The notes under the pieces are model-generated. The model made no database searches. It saw only the letters and a list, made by a program, of their open reading frames with translations, and had not been told where the DNA came from. The position numbers were made by a program, and so were the translations under genes. This document shows positions 15,393-22,112 of a stretch of 22,112 nt of DNA, piece after piece (the first letter of the stretch is position 1; each line of letters starts with the position of its first letter). Origin of the DNA: UBA6382 sp963631415. Lineage in GTDB: Bacteria > Bacteroidota > Bacteroidia > Bacteroidales > Bacteroidaceae. The DNA lies in NCBI GenBank assembly GCA_963631415.1, contig CAVGQS010000019.1, positions 1-22,112 on the forward strand, read 5' to 3'.

Positions 15393-17621
15393 ATGAAGCT
15401 TTCAACATATCTGGACGACTACAAGGAAGCGGTCAGCTGCATCTCGTCCGGCAGGCATCTGAAGAAAGTGCTGGAGAAGCAGAAAGAACAGATTTCTATT
15501 CTCGGCAACTGGAACATGATGGACGAGTGCCAGAAGATTGAAGAAGCTTATCTCCTGATGCTCAAATACTTTTCGGAAGGTGTTGAAGACGAGCAGCGAG
15601 ATGAAGTCTACGGTCAGCTGAGACAACGAATGCTGGCGTTGGCGCAGAAAATCAAACTGCAGAGAGGACTAAAGGATTCCACAAGCTTGTACTACTCCAA
15701 ACTTAGGGCTGTAGCACGGCAGTCGCGCACGTTGCTCTACTACACCAAGAAACTGCGGGCGATAAGCAGCCGCGACTTGTTTCTGGATATTACCGGGACG
15801 CAAGACGTGAACAACAGCGAGAGGGAACGGTGCGTTGAGGAATTGTTTGACTATATTTGGGTGACGGCTGCTCTGTCCAAGGATGACCACGAAGAGCTGA
15901 GTAGCATGTTCCTAGACGAGCAGTTCGTTTCCGACAGCGAAAAGCAGTGGCTGACAAGCGCGTTGACCCTGTCCGCACTGTCCTTCTATGATGAAAAGAA
16001 GCTGGAATTGCTGACGACATTGTCTGCCCACAATAATATGGCAGTGGCGTGCAGGGCTATCGTGGGCTTGTCGCTAGTCGCCATGCACCACCGCGATTTG
16101 TTGAAGGTGTCGTGTCCCCACTATATGTTTGATTCCTACCCAGATATCTCCGCCACGTGGTCCATGCTCCAGGTTTTCTGCTTGACTCTGAGCAACACCA
16201 AGCACATACGCAAGCAGATAGAGCAAAATTTCATGCCGCTTGTCAAGGATTTCCAAAAGGGGCTCAGTCCAGAACAACTACAGGATATTCTTGAAGACGA
16301 TGACGCAGACTTGCCGCCGGGCATGGACGCTGACACCATCAAAAAAATCCGTTCGAGCATGCTGTCTATGGCTGACAGTGCCAGCAAGGGGCTGGACATC
16401 TACTATTCCAATTTCAGCAAGATGAAACATGGCCTTTTCTTTCACGAAGCGAGGAACTGGCTCAAGCCTTTCAGCCTCAACTCCTTTGGGAAAGACAATA
16501 TAATGAACAGCTTGTCTGCGGTTATGGGAAACGATGTTCTGTGCGATTCCGACAAATACTCTCTTGCCGACATGGTCTCGTCGGTCTCGCGATCAATGGC
16601 AGATATGTTTGAGGAGATATCCAAGAACATGATGCCGGCAGACGAGTTGGGCAAGACCGAAAGCATGATGCGCCACAAGAGGTTTGATGACGTGGTGTCT
16701 TCGTTTGCCTTCTCTGCCAAGCCAAACGAATGCTTGGCTTACGCCACGTCTTATCTCCAGGATTTGTACCGATTCTACACCTTAAAAATGTCAGACTCTA
16801 TGGACGGTAACCCGTTCTGGATGTTCTGCGGCAACAGCAGCGGGGCAGACGATGGCTCGCTTATTGTTGTAGACAATGAGTTCGTTTCTTCACGCATAGA
16901 CCATAGCGATTTGGCTGCGGTTGCGAGTGAGGCATACAACCAGCGGCTCTACGGCGATGCGGTCAGACTTTTCGGCTTGCTGGAACATAAGCGCAGCCTC
17001 AAGCCGAGGGAACGTCTTGTCGTGGCTTTCTGCCATGCCATGCTCAAAGACTATGACGCCGCAGTGGAGTGCTTCAACTCAGTAAAATCTGACGACAAGT
17101 CGTTCACTCCCGAACTGAAGATTTTATTTTCCTCCTGTCTGGTCAACTCCGCAGCTCACACGGGCGACGCAAACCTTGAGCAAGCCTTGAAAATCTATTC
17201 GGAACTGTACGACGAGGAGATTCCGTCGTTTCCCGTTTACGATTATTCGGTGCTGCTTTTGCGTCTGGGAAACATTGCTGAGGCGCAAGACGTGCTGTTC
17301 AAGGAGGATTTCCTGAAGCCAGACCAAATACGCATTGAGCGGCTGCTGTTGAAATGTCTGCTCAAACAAGGCAATCTCAAGCAAGCATTGCCTTACTGCA
17401 CGAAGATATGTGCTGACGAAAAAGTCTGCAGCCAAGATTTCATGAACGCAGGCCACGTGCACTTTGCCTTGGGCGACAATGCAAAGGCTGTGGAGTGCTA
17501 CAGAAAGTCGTGCAGCGAAGCCGCGGACGCTTCCTTTATTATAACGGAAGCAGACCGTGAGCTGTTGTTGTCGTTGGGTATTGCGCCGTTGTCCATAAAC
17601 TTGATGGCCGACGCGGTCTAA
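15393..17621 (+). CDS. Large alpha-helical protein with C-terminal TPR repeats, function unknown
   Basis: A 742-residue protein without signal peptide or membrane segment, so presumably cytoplasmic. The N-terminal two thirds is helix-rich with no motif I recognise. There is an acidic DDDADLPPGMDAD loop near residues 303-315. From about residue 500 it shows TPR-like helical pairs: AYNQRLYGDAVRLFGLLE, AMLKDYDAAVECFNSV, LEQALKIYSELYDEE, LLRLGNIAEAQDVLF, LLKQGNLKQALPYCTKI and VHFALGDNAKAVECYRKS. TPR arrays bind other proteins, so a scaffold or assembly role is plausible but unproven. It is 16 bp behind the binding-like lipoprotein and probably co-expressed with it. It converges with relA. Confidence 0.65.
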   Translation: MKLSTYLDDYKEAVSCISSGRHLKKVLEKQKEQISILGNWNMMDECQKIEEAYLLMLKYFSEGVEDEQRDEVYGQLRQRMLALAQKIKLQRGLKDSTSLYYSKLRAVARQSRTLLYYTKKLRAISSRDLFLDITGTQDVNNSERERCVEELFDYIWVTAALSKDDHEELSSMFLDEQFVSDSEKQWLTSALTLSALSFYDEKKLELLTTLSAHNNMAVACRAIVGLSLVAMHHRDLLKVSCPHYMFDSYPDISATWSMLQVFCLTLSNTKHIRKQIEQNFMPLVKDFQKGLSPEQLQDILEDDDADLPPGMDADTIKKIRSSMLSMADSASKGLDIYYSNFSKMKHGLFFHEARNWLKPFSLNSFGKDNIMNSLSAVMGNDVLCDSDKYSLADMVSSVSRSMADMFEEISKNMMPADELGKTESMMRHKRFDDVVSSFAFSAKPNECLAYATSYLQDLYRFYTLKMSDSMDGNPFWMFCGNSSGADDGSLIVVDNEFVSSRIDHSDLAAVASEAYNQRLYGDAVRLFGLLEHKRSLKPRERLVVAFCHAMLKDYDAAVECFNSVKSDDKSFTPELKILFSSCLVNSAAHTGDANLEQALKIYSELYDEEIPSFPVYDYSVLLLRLGNIAEAQDVLFKEDFLKPDQIRIERLLLKCLLKQGNLKQALPYCTKICADEKVCSQDFMNAGHVHFALGDNAKAVECYRKSCSEAADASFIITEADRELLLSLGIAPLSINLMADAV

Positions 17622-17640
17622 TGATCCGTGTCTGCCGATT

Positions 17641-17686
17641 CGCTTTTGCATAGGTCGGAATCTGATTTGTCCGCTGTGCAAAGGCG
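17641..17686. terminator. Possible hairpin between convergent genes
   Basis: CGCTTTTGCAT (17641-17651) can pair with GTGCAAAGGCG (17676-17686), 11 bp including two G:T wobbles, with a 24-nt loop. It lies in the 83-bp gap between the TPR gene and relA. There is no T run, so it is only a weak terminator candidate. Confidence 0.3.
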
Positions 17687-17704
17687 TGGCAATGGTGGGC
17701 GCAA

Positions 17705-19915
17705 CTACCTGCCGACGCTTTTTACCCCCTTTATTTCCTTAAGTTTTCTGATGACGGAATTGAGTTGGTTCGTGTCGTTGATCATTATGGTCAAGACCCC
17801 CTCAAACAGTCCGTCGTGGCTGTCAATGCTGAATGACCGAATATTTATCTTCGCGTCTTTGCTTATAACAGACGAGATGTTGTTGACTACTCCCAAGTCG
17901 TCGTTGCCCACTATGTGCAGGACGATGGGGTAGGTGCTGTTGCCTTTTTCGCCGGCCCACCGCGCCTTGACAATGCGGTATCCGCATTTCTCGCGCAGGG
18001 CAGCTGCGTTGGGACAGTTCTTGCGGTGGATGCGCACGCCGTTGTTTACGGTCACAAAGCCGAAGATGTCGTCTCCGAACACTGGCGAGCAGCACTTGGC
18101 CAGAGTGTAGTCCAGCCCCTTCAGGTTGTGGTCAATGACAAGCTCGTCGTCGCTGGCGTTGTGGTTGTGGCCGTCATGGTCCAGTTTGAACTCGTCGGCC
18201 TTGTGTAGCGGTGCGGTGCTTTCGGCCTCACCGTTTTCGCGCTTCCACACCTGCTGGTACTGCTCTATTATCTCGTTGAAGTCAATTTGGTCTTCCGAAA
18301 CTTTTTTGTAGAACTCATTGACGTCTTTGTACCCCATTTTCTTTATTACGGTGTTGAGGTAGTTGCCGTTGAATTCTATCTTGCGGTTCTTGAATCTCCT
18401 CTCAATCTTCTCCTTGGCGATGCTGGCCTCTTTTGCCTCTATCTCGTTGAGCGACTGGCGAATTTTGCTCTTCGCCCGTCCTGTGGCAACATAGTCCAGC
18501 CATGCCAGTTTTGGCGTCTGGTTGGCCGACGTGAGTATGGTCACCTGGTCGCCGCTGTGCAGCTCCTGCCTCATCGAGGCGTTGTGGTCGTTGATGACGG
18601 CGCCAGTGCAGTGGTCGCCAATGTTGGTGTGTATGCTGTAGGCGAAGTCCAGTACTGTGGCGCCCTTTATCAGTTTGTGGAGGTCGCCTTTGGGAGTGAA
18701 GATGTATACCTCGTCGGCCTGCAGGTCGGTTTTGAATTGGTCCATCATCTTCATGGAGTCGCCCTCCACCTCAAGGGCAGCTCTTATGTTGGCAAGCCAC
18801 GTCTCAATGCCTTTTTCTCCTGTTTTTACACCTTTATATCTCCAGTGGGCGGCAAGTCCGTGCTCTGCCACGTCGTCCATGCGCTCAGTGCGTATCTGCA
18901 CCTCTACCCATTTGTTTTCGGGGCCCAGCACGGTGATGTGCAGACTTTCGTAGCCGTTGCTCTTGGGTATGGACAACCAGTCGCGCAACCGCTTGGGGTT
19001 GGGCTGATACATGTCCGTGATGATGCTGTAGGTCTGCCAGCAGTGCAGTTTCTCCTTCTGCGGCGGCGAGTCCAGGATAATCCTTATGGCAAACAAGTCG
19101 TAGACACCCTCAAACTCGCAGTGCTGTTTCTTCATCTTTTGCCAGATGGAGTGTATGCTCTTGGTTCGCCCCTTGATGTGGAACTTTAGGTTCTGCTTCA
19201 GCAGCTGCTCCTCAATAGGGCCGATGAAGTTCTTGATGTATGCATCGCGCGCCTCCTTGGTGGCGTTGAGTTTCTCCTTTATGTGATAGTAGGCGTCGTG
19301 GTTGAGAATCTTTAGGGAGATGTCTTCCAGCTCGCTCTTGATGCTGTAGAGTCCTAGTTTGTGGGCCAGCGGCGCGTATAAGTATGACGCCTCGCTCGCC
19401 ACGCGCTCCATGGTCTGCTTGGTGTATTCTGCGTTTCCGTCAGCCTCTTCAGCGTGGTTGTTGTCAGAGCAGAACTTGCTTATCTTGCGCATGGTGTTAG
19501 TGCAGTCGGCAATCATGATGAGAATCACCCTCATGTCCTTGGCGAACGACACGAGCAGGTTCCTGAAGTTCTCGCTCTCTATGCTGGCGTTCTTCTCGTA
19601 GAGGTGCTGGATGTTGATGATGCCCTCCAAGATGGTGCATACGTTCTCGTCCAGCGAACTCCTGATGCCGTCAATTTGCTTGCTGTCGGTAATGACCGTA
19701 GACAGCAGGCACGCCTGCACGCCCTCTGCGTTAATCCCAATCTCCTTGCTCGCTATTATTGCGGTTTCGAGGGCCTTTATCGTCTGGTCTACTATGGCGT
19801 CGGGCTCAACGGTGTGGTCGAGTATGATAGTCCTGACGCTGTGGTAGGCATCGAAGGCCTTCGGCTGGAGTCGGTGCAGCTCTTTGTATAATGGTATTAT
19901 TATATCCCGTTTCAT
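17705..19915 (-). CDS. relA: RelA/SpoT family (p)ppGpp synthetase, hydrolase domain degenerate
   Basis: A 736-residue long RSH alarmone enzyme. The HD hydrolase domain (about 20-160) is degenerate: the usual LLHDVVED reads LLSTVITD (Ser72-Thr73 for His-Asp), the first metal His is also gone (about Lys47), while the later Asp in IADCTN (Asp137) remains. The synthetase domain looks intact: GRTKSIHSIWQKM, YDLFAIRII (Asp263), NGYESLHITV and WVEVQIRT (Glu328). Then come TGS (DEVYIFTPKGDLHKL), a zinc-finger region with CCSPVFGDD and HRKNCP, and a C-terminal ACT domain. It should make (p)ppGpp and not degrade it, like E. coli RelA; Bacteroides also carry a second RSH with hydrolase activity. Start chosen at ATG 19915 (MKRDIIIPLY), 19 bp after the FHA gene; an earlier ATG at 19981 would overlap that gene. 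Confidence 0.92.
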   Translation of the reverse strand: MKRDIIIPLYKELHRLQPKAFDAYHSVRTIILDHTVEPDAIVDQTIKALETAIIASKEIGINAEGVQACLLSTVITDSKQIDGIRSSLDENVCTILEGIINIQHLYEKNASIESENFRNLLVSFAKDMRVILIMIADCTNTMRKISKFCSDNNHAEEADGNAEYTKQTMERVASEASYLYAPLAHKLGLYSIKSELEDISLKILNHDAYYHIKEKLNATKEARDAYIKNFIGPIEEQLLKQNLKFHIKGRTKSIHSIWQKMKKQHCEFEGVYDLFAIRIILDSPPQKEKLHCWQTYSIITDMYQPNPKRLRDWLSIPKSNGYESLHITVLGPENKWVEVQIRTERMDDVAEHGLAAHWRYKGVKTGEKGIETWLANIRAALEVEGDSMKMMDQFKTDLQADEVYIFTPKGDLHKLIKGATVLDFAYSIHTNIGDHCTGAVINDHNASMRQELHSGDQVTILTSANQTPKLAWLDYVATGRAKSKIRQSLNEIEAKEASIAKEKIERRFKNRKIEFNGNYLNTVIKKMGYKDVNEFYKKVSEDQIDFNEIIEQYQQVWKRENGEAESTAPLHKADEFKLDHDGHNHNASDDELVIDHNLKGLDYTLAKCCSPVFGDDIFGFVTVNNGVRIHRKNCPNAAALREKCGYRIVKARWAGEKGNSTYPIVLHIVGNDDLGVVNNISSVISKDAKINIRSFSIDSHDGLFEGVLTIMINDTNQLNSVIRKLKEIKGVKSVGR

Positions 19916-19934
19916 CAGCGTGGTTGGTTTTGTG

Positions 19935-20429
19935 TTAGGGAGTCTCCTGTCTCGTTTTGGCAATGAGCGTGGTTCCGCCAATGTTTATCACGGCCTCGTC
20001 TTCAATGATGATGCGGTCTTGGTCGCGCAAGATGTTTCCTTGATAGAAGGTGCCGGTCAGGCTGGGGGCGTCGCGCAATACGAACTGCAGTTCCTGTCGC
20101 TTGTTGCGACTCACGGTGATGATGCAGTGGGTGGTGTCGATGCTCGGGTCGCTTGTCAGGATGGGCGTGGTGGCAGAAGTCCCCTTGATGTATCTTCCTA
20201 TAATGTTGTCTCCAAGATACAACGGCAGTTCTTGCCGCTCGTGGAAGGAGTTTTCTAGCACCACTATTTTCCCGAGCGCAGTCTTCTGGGGTTTGTCCTT
20301 GCTCCCCAGCTTTATTTTGAACTGCTTCTGGCACGAGGGGCAGACAAACACGAGCACTCTGTCTGGCGGATAGGCTTTTTCGTCAAACGTAAGGTATTGA
20401 CCGCATTTCGGACAGGTTACTCTCTTCAT
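19935..20429 (-). CDS. Zinc-ribbon and FHA domain protein
   Basis: A 164-residue soluble protein. The N-terminus MKRVTCPKCGQYLTFDE (C6, C9) with FVCPSCQKQF (C30, C33) is a four-cysteine zinc ribbon of the MJ0042 type. A linker leads to an FHA domain (about 55-160): NIIGRYIKG, DPSIDTTHCIITVSR (the SxxH position reads TTH), then GTFYQGNILRDQDRIII. FHA domains bind phosphothreonine peptides, so a signalling or scaffold role is likely; the partner is unknown. It sits between the HU-CCDC81/SPOR gene and relA on the same strand, with gaps of 66 and 19 bp, so it is likely co-transcribed with relA. Confidence 0.82.
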   Translation of the reverse strand: MKRVTCPKCGQYLTFDEKAYPPDRVLVFVCPSCQKQFKIKLGSKDKPQKTALGKIVVLENSFHERQELPLYLGDNIIGRYIKGTSATTPILTSDPSIDTTHCIITVSRNKRQELQFVLRDAPSLTGTFYQGNILRDQDRIIIEDEAVINIGGTTLIAKTRQETP

Positions 20430-20495
20430 ATCGGGAAATAGGAATAAGGGTTGTCAGTATGCCGGACAATTTGTCGGCAACCGGTTTGCGCATCT

Positions 20496-21689
20496 TCACT
20501 GCTTCATCACCCAAGCGGAGGAGAATCTGTCGCTTGAGGCGCGCAGTTTGCGGAGTGCTTCGCTGGCTTCTTTCTGTGTGTGGTAGGAGGCGTAGACTAC
20601 TCTGTTCATCTTGCCGTAGCTGACGAAGCGGGCATTGTCAAAGTGCTCCTTCTTGAGGTTCTCCACAAGCTTGTGGCCGCCATCACGGCTTATGGCGCTT
20701 GCCACTACGATAGTATATTTGCCACTGTTGTTGGCGCACTTGACATCGTCGCGCGGCATAGTCTCAGCCTTCTTCTTCGGGGCTTCCATCTTCTGTCGCG
20801 GAGCCTCTTGCTCTTGTATTGGAGTCTCCATTCTTTGTTTTGGGGATTCCATTTTTTGTTTCGGAGCCTCCTTCGGCCTGGCAACTTCCTGCTGCTTAGG
20901 AGCCTTGCGCTTTGCGGGCTCTTGCCGCTTGGCAGGCTTTTGTTGCTTCACACCGTTGTGGCCGCTCGCTGTGACCCTCACTCTGTCGCCAGTCGTATTT
21001 GTACGGGTGGTGCTCACGAAGGCAGCCTCCTGCACGTTGGCGCCTATGGGGTTGGCTGAGGGCGCAATGGTAAATACAAAGTAGAGCAGCGCCGCCGCCA
21101 CTGTCGCTACGGCATAGCGCACAGAGCGCTTGCTGATGCGGATGACATAGTGGCTGTCGTCCTGCTCTTCGCTAAGCGACCGCTTCGGCGCTTCGGCAAT
21201 TGTCGCGACATGATTTTCCTCAATATCCACGTGGTGCTCCGCCACCTCTGCTACGGGAGATGTGGCTTCTGCCGCCTGCTCCTCTATAGCGCAGGGAGCC
21301 AGCCCGTAGTGGTCTCTCGAAAACAGTCCGAGGTCGTCAAAGGGCGAGAACACCAGCGACTGGTTTTGCATGAGCTGCAGTTTGCCGATGTGGGCAAATT
21401 CGTACTCGCCCTTCTCGTGCAGTGCGTTGCTAATCTCCTTTATGTTCTCCTCAACCAGCGACTGGGCTCTCGGATAGCTTGTGTCGTATGCCGTCATGTA
21501 GGACTGCACCAGCAGGCCGTCGTTGTCCTTCAGCTGCGAGTTGAAACTTACGGAACGGTAGGGCGGATAAATCTCGTCCTCTTCCACGAACGAGCTCTCA
21601 TACCTTGTTATAAAGCCGCCAATGCCCGGCACGATTACGCAATCGTGGCTGAGCAGCAGTTTTTCAATATGTGCCTCTATTCGTGTCAT
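20496..21689 (-). CDS. HU-CCDC81 / transmembrane / SPOR domain protein
   Basis: A 397-residue protein with three parts. Residues about 1-135 match the bacterial HU-CCDC81 domains found in Bacteroidota (IEKLLLSHDCVIVPGIGGFI, FNSQLKDNDGLLVQSYM, IGKLQLMQNQSLVFSPF). One membrane helix lies at about 190-209. A low-complexity K/Q/P-rich linker (246-312) leads to a C-terminal SPOR domain (323-397, YTIVVASAIS then RVVYASYHTQKEASEALRKLR). SPOR domains bind denuded glycan strands of septal peptidoglycan, so this should be an inner-membrane protein with the HU-like part in the cytoplasm and the SPOR part in the periplasm, perhaps linking nucleoid and division site. A consensus promoter lies 14 bp upstream of the start. 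Confidence 0.85.
   Translation of the reverse strand: MTRIEAHIEKLLLSHDCVIVPGIGGFITRYESSFVEEDEIYPPYRSVSFNSQLKDNDGLLVQSYMTAYDTSYPRAQSLVEENIKEISNALHEKGEYEFAHIGKLQLMQNQSLVFSPFDDLGLFSRDHYGLAPCAIEEQAAEATSPVAEVAEHHVDIEENHVATIAEAPKRSLSEEQDDSHYVIRISKRSVRYAVATVAAALLYFVFTIAPSANPIGANVQEAAFVSTTRTNTTGDRVRVTASGHNGVKQQKPAKRQEPAKRKAPKQQEVARPKEAPKQKMESPKQRMETPIQEQEAPRQKMEAPKKKAETMPRDDVKCANNSGKYTIVVASAISRDGGHKLVENLKKEHFDNARFVSYGKMNRVVYASYHTQKEASEALRKLRASSDRFSSAWVMKQ
20754..20954 (-). repeat. Imperfect coding repeats in the periplasmic linker
   Basis: Encodes residues 246-312 of the SPOR protein. Related short units recur: KPAKRQEPAKRKAP, then APKQKMES, PKQRMETP, APRQKMEAP. The DNA reads as degenerate copies of a 24-30 nt unit rich in CAAAA and GGAGC(C/T) on either strand. 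Such linkers often vary in length between strains. Confidence 0.6.
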
Positions 21690-21702
21690 AATTTATGGTA
21701 TG

Positions 21703-21733
21703 CAAAGATAGTCCTTCTTGACGGATTCTCAAA
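21703..21733 (-). promoter_or_regulatory. Promoter of the SPOR-FHA-relA gene group
   Basis: Minus strand: TTTG (21730-21733), a 19-nt spacer, then TATCTTTG (21703-21710). Both boxes and the spacing match the Bacteroidota consensus. The transcription start should fall near 21696, so the leader is very short, a few nt before the ATG at 21689. Confidence 0.82.
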
Positions 21734-22002
21734 ATGAATTTGACCTTATTTTTTGTACCCAAAAGGGGGTTGTTTGTTTAAGTGTTTCGTTGATAGGGAG
21801 ATAAAACATAAAAATATTTTTCAGAGCCCCTCCGCCGTTGATTTGGGTGCAGCGCACAAAGACTGCCGACAAAACCGTTGTGACGATAAATAAGTGAAAA
21901 TCAGCATAATAGTCGCTTTTTATGCACTTCGTCTCAATTGAAAAACTCGTAAGTTCATCAGAGAAGCACTTCAGGTCATCAGACACGGACTTTATTTCAT
22001 TC

Positions 22003-22020
22003 CCGTTTCCATGGGAACGG
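22003..22020. repeat. Near-perfect palindrome
   Basis: CCGTTTCCATGGGAACGG: 7 bp with one T:G wobble around a CATG loop. It lies directly before the inverted 20-mer copy. No T run follows, so it is not a standard terminator; it could be a protein-binding site or the edge of a repeat element. Confidence 0.4.
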
Positions 22021-22024
22021 ATAA

Positions 22025-22044
22025 TATTGCTGTCCGCTAAAACT
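22025..22044 (-). repeat. 20-nt dispersed repeat, copy 2 (inverted)
   Basis: The minus strand here reads AGTTTTAGCGGACAGCAATA, identical to the plus strand at 6747-6766. It lies next to the palindrome at 22003-22020 and upstream of the tandem repeat. Confidence 0.6.
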
Positions 22045-22067
22045 TTTTTTGAAGACCGAGTTTTTTG

Positions 22068-22112
22068 TGCGGACTTAAAAAAATTTTATGCGGACTTAAA
22101 AAATTTTCGTGC
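22068..22112 (+). repeat. 21-nt tandem repeat, array cut by window end
   Basis: Unit 1 (22068-22088) and unit 2 (22089-22109) both begin TGCGGACTTAAAAAA and continue into TTTT; TGC at 22110-22112 would begin a third unit with the same 21-nt period. The array therefore probably continues beyond the window. Confidence 0.55.

Larger units (their letters stand above)
21734..22112. other. Non-coding right end, about 380 bp
   Basis: AT-rich sequence with no credible gene; a minus-strand frame at 21729-21986 overlaps the promoter and has no family features. It contains a palindrome (22003-22020), the inverted copy of the 20-mer (22025-22044), and the start of a 21-nt tandem repeat (22068 to the end). 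The core CGGACTT occurs at 21986, 22070 and 22091, and its complement-type GTCCGC at 22033. Confidence 0.6.

Noticed and set aside
18287..19189. 300-codon plus-strand open frame opposite relA
   Set aside because: Antisense to the conserved synthetase and TGS domains; translation shows the Val-rich composition of a shadow frame and no family match.
19916..19981. Longer relA start at 19981
   Set aside because: Would add 22 residues (MAEPRSLPKRD...) that overlap the end of the FHA gene by 47 bp; the Met at 19915 matches the expected RSH N-terminus.
20461..20478. GCCGGACAATTTGTCGGC hairpin between SPOR and FHA genes
   Set aside because: A 7-bp stem with a bulge and a 3-nt loop, no T run after it on the minus strand; too weak to call a terminator.
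21729..21986. 85-codon minus-strand frame at the right end
   Set aside because: Runs into the -33 promoter box of the SPOR gene; composition and content do not look like a conserved protein.
22068..22112. CRISPR array at the right end
   Set aside because: The repeated unit is only 21 nt with no distinct spacers, and no cas gene is present; it is a simple tandem repeat.

Overview
The window looks like a chromosomal segment from a member of the Bacteroidota, most likely Prevotellaceae or a close Bacteroidales relative. Several start regions carry the Bacteroidota promoter (TTTG, 19-20 nt, TAnnTTTG), and purine-rich Shine-Dalgarno sequences are mostly absent. Several families are typical of the phylum: the DUF5063 protein, the HU-CCDC81/SPOR protein and the long-form RelA. 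No rRNA, tRNA, CRISPR array, transposase or phage gene was seen. Most of the window is core genome in short operons.

Left part (1-3870, minus strand): a lipid/translation cluster of yceD (DUF177), rpmF (L32), fabH and era (cut by the window start), preceded upstream by an orphan membrane sensor histidine kinase. A hairpin separates fabH from era.

4089-6650 (plus strand): a two-gene polar amino acid ABC importer with its own promoter. Its first gene fuses a lipoprotein-type binding protein to the permease. The two halves of the binding domain appear in swapped order (lobe 2 before lobe 1), which looks like a circular permutation. The second gene is the ATPase. A strong hairpin flanked by A and T runs, probably a bidirectional terminator, follows. 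The 585-bp gap after it holds a candidate small RNA on the minus strand with its own promoter and terminator, and one copy of a 20-mer found again near the right end.

7088-9500 (minus strand): an operon of a DUF5063 protein, a DEDDy 3'-5' exonuclease and the 23S rRNA methyltransferase RlmI.

9774-14382 (plus strand): a central-carbon run of tkt, rpiB, nth (base excision repair) and pgk. It starts at a canonical promoter and ends at a strong hairpin. It is followed by a pair of less-known genes, a periplasmic-binding-like lipoprotein without a transporter beside it and a 742-residue alpha-helical/TPR protein.

17705-21733 (minus strand): a promoter, then an HU-CCDC81/transmembrane/SPOR protein, a zinc-ribbon FHA protein, and a RelA-type (p)ppGpp synthetase whose hydrolase domain has lost its His-Asp motif. 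The last ~400 bases hold no credible gene. They contain a palindrome, an inverted copy of the 20-mer and the start of a 21-nt tandem repeat that runs off the end.
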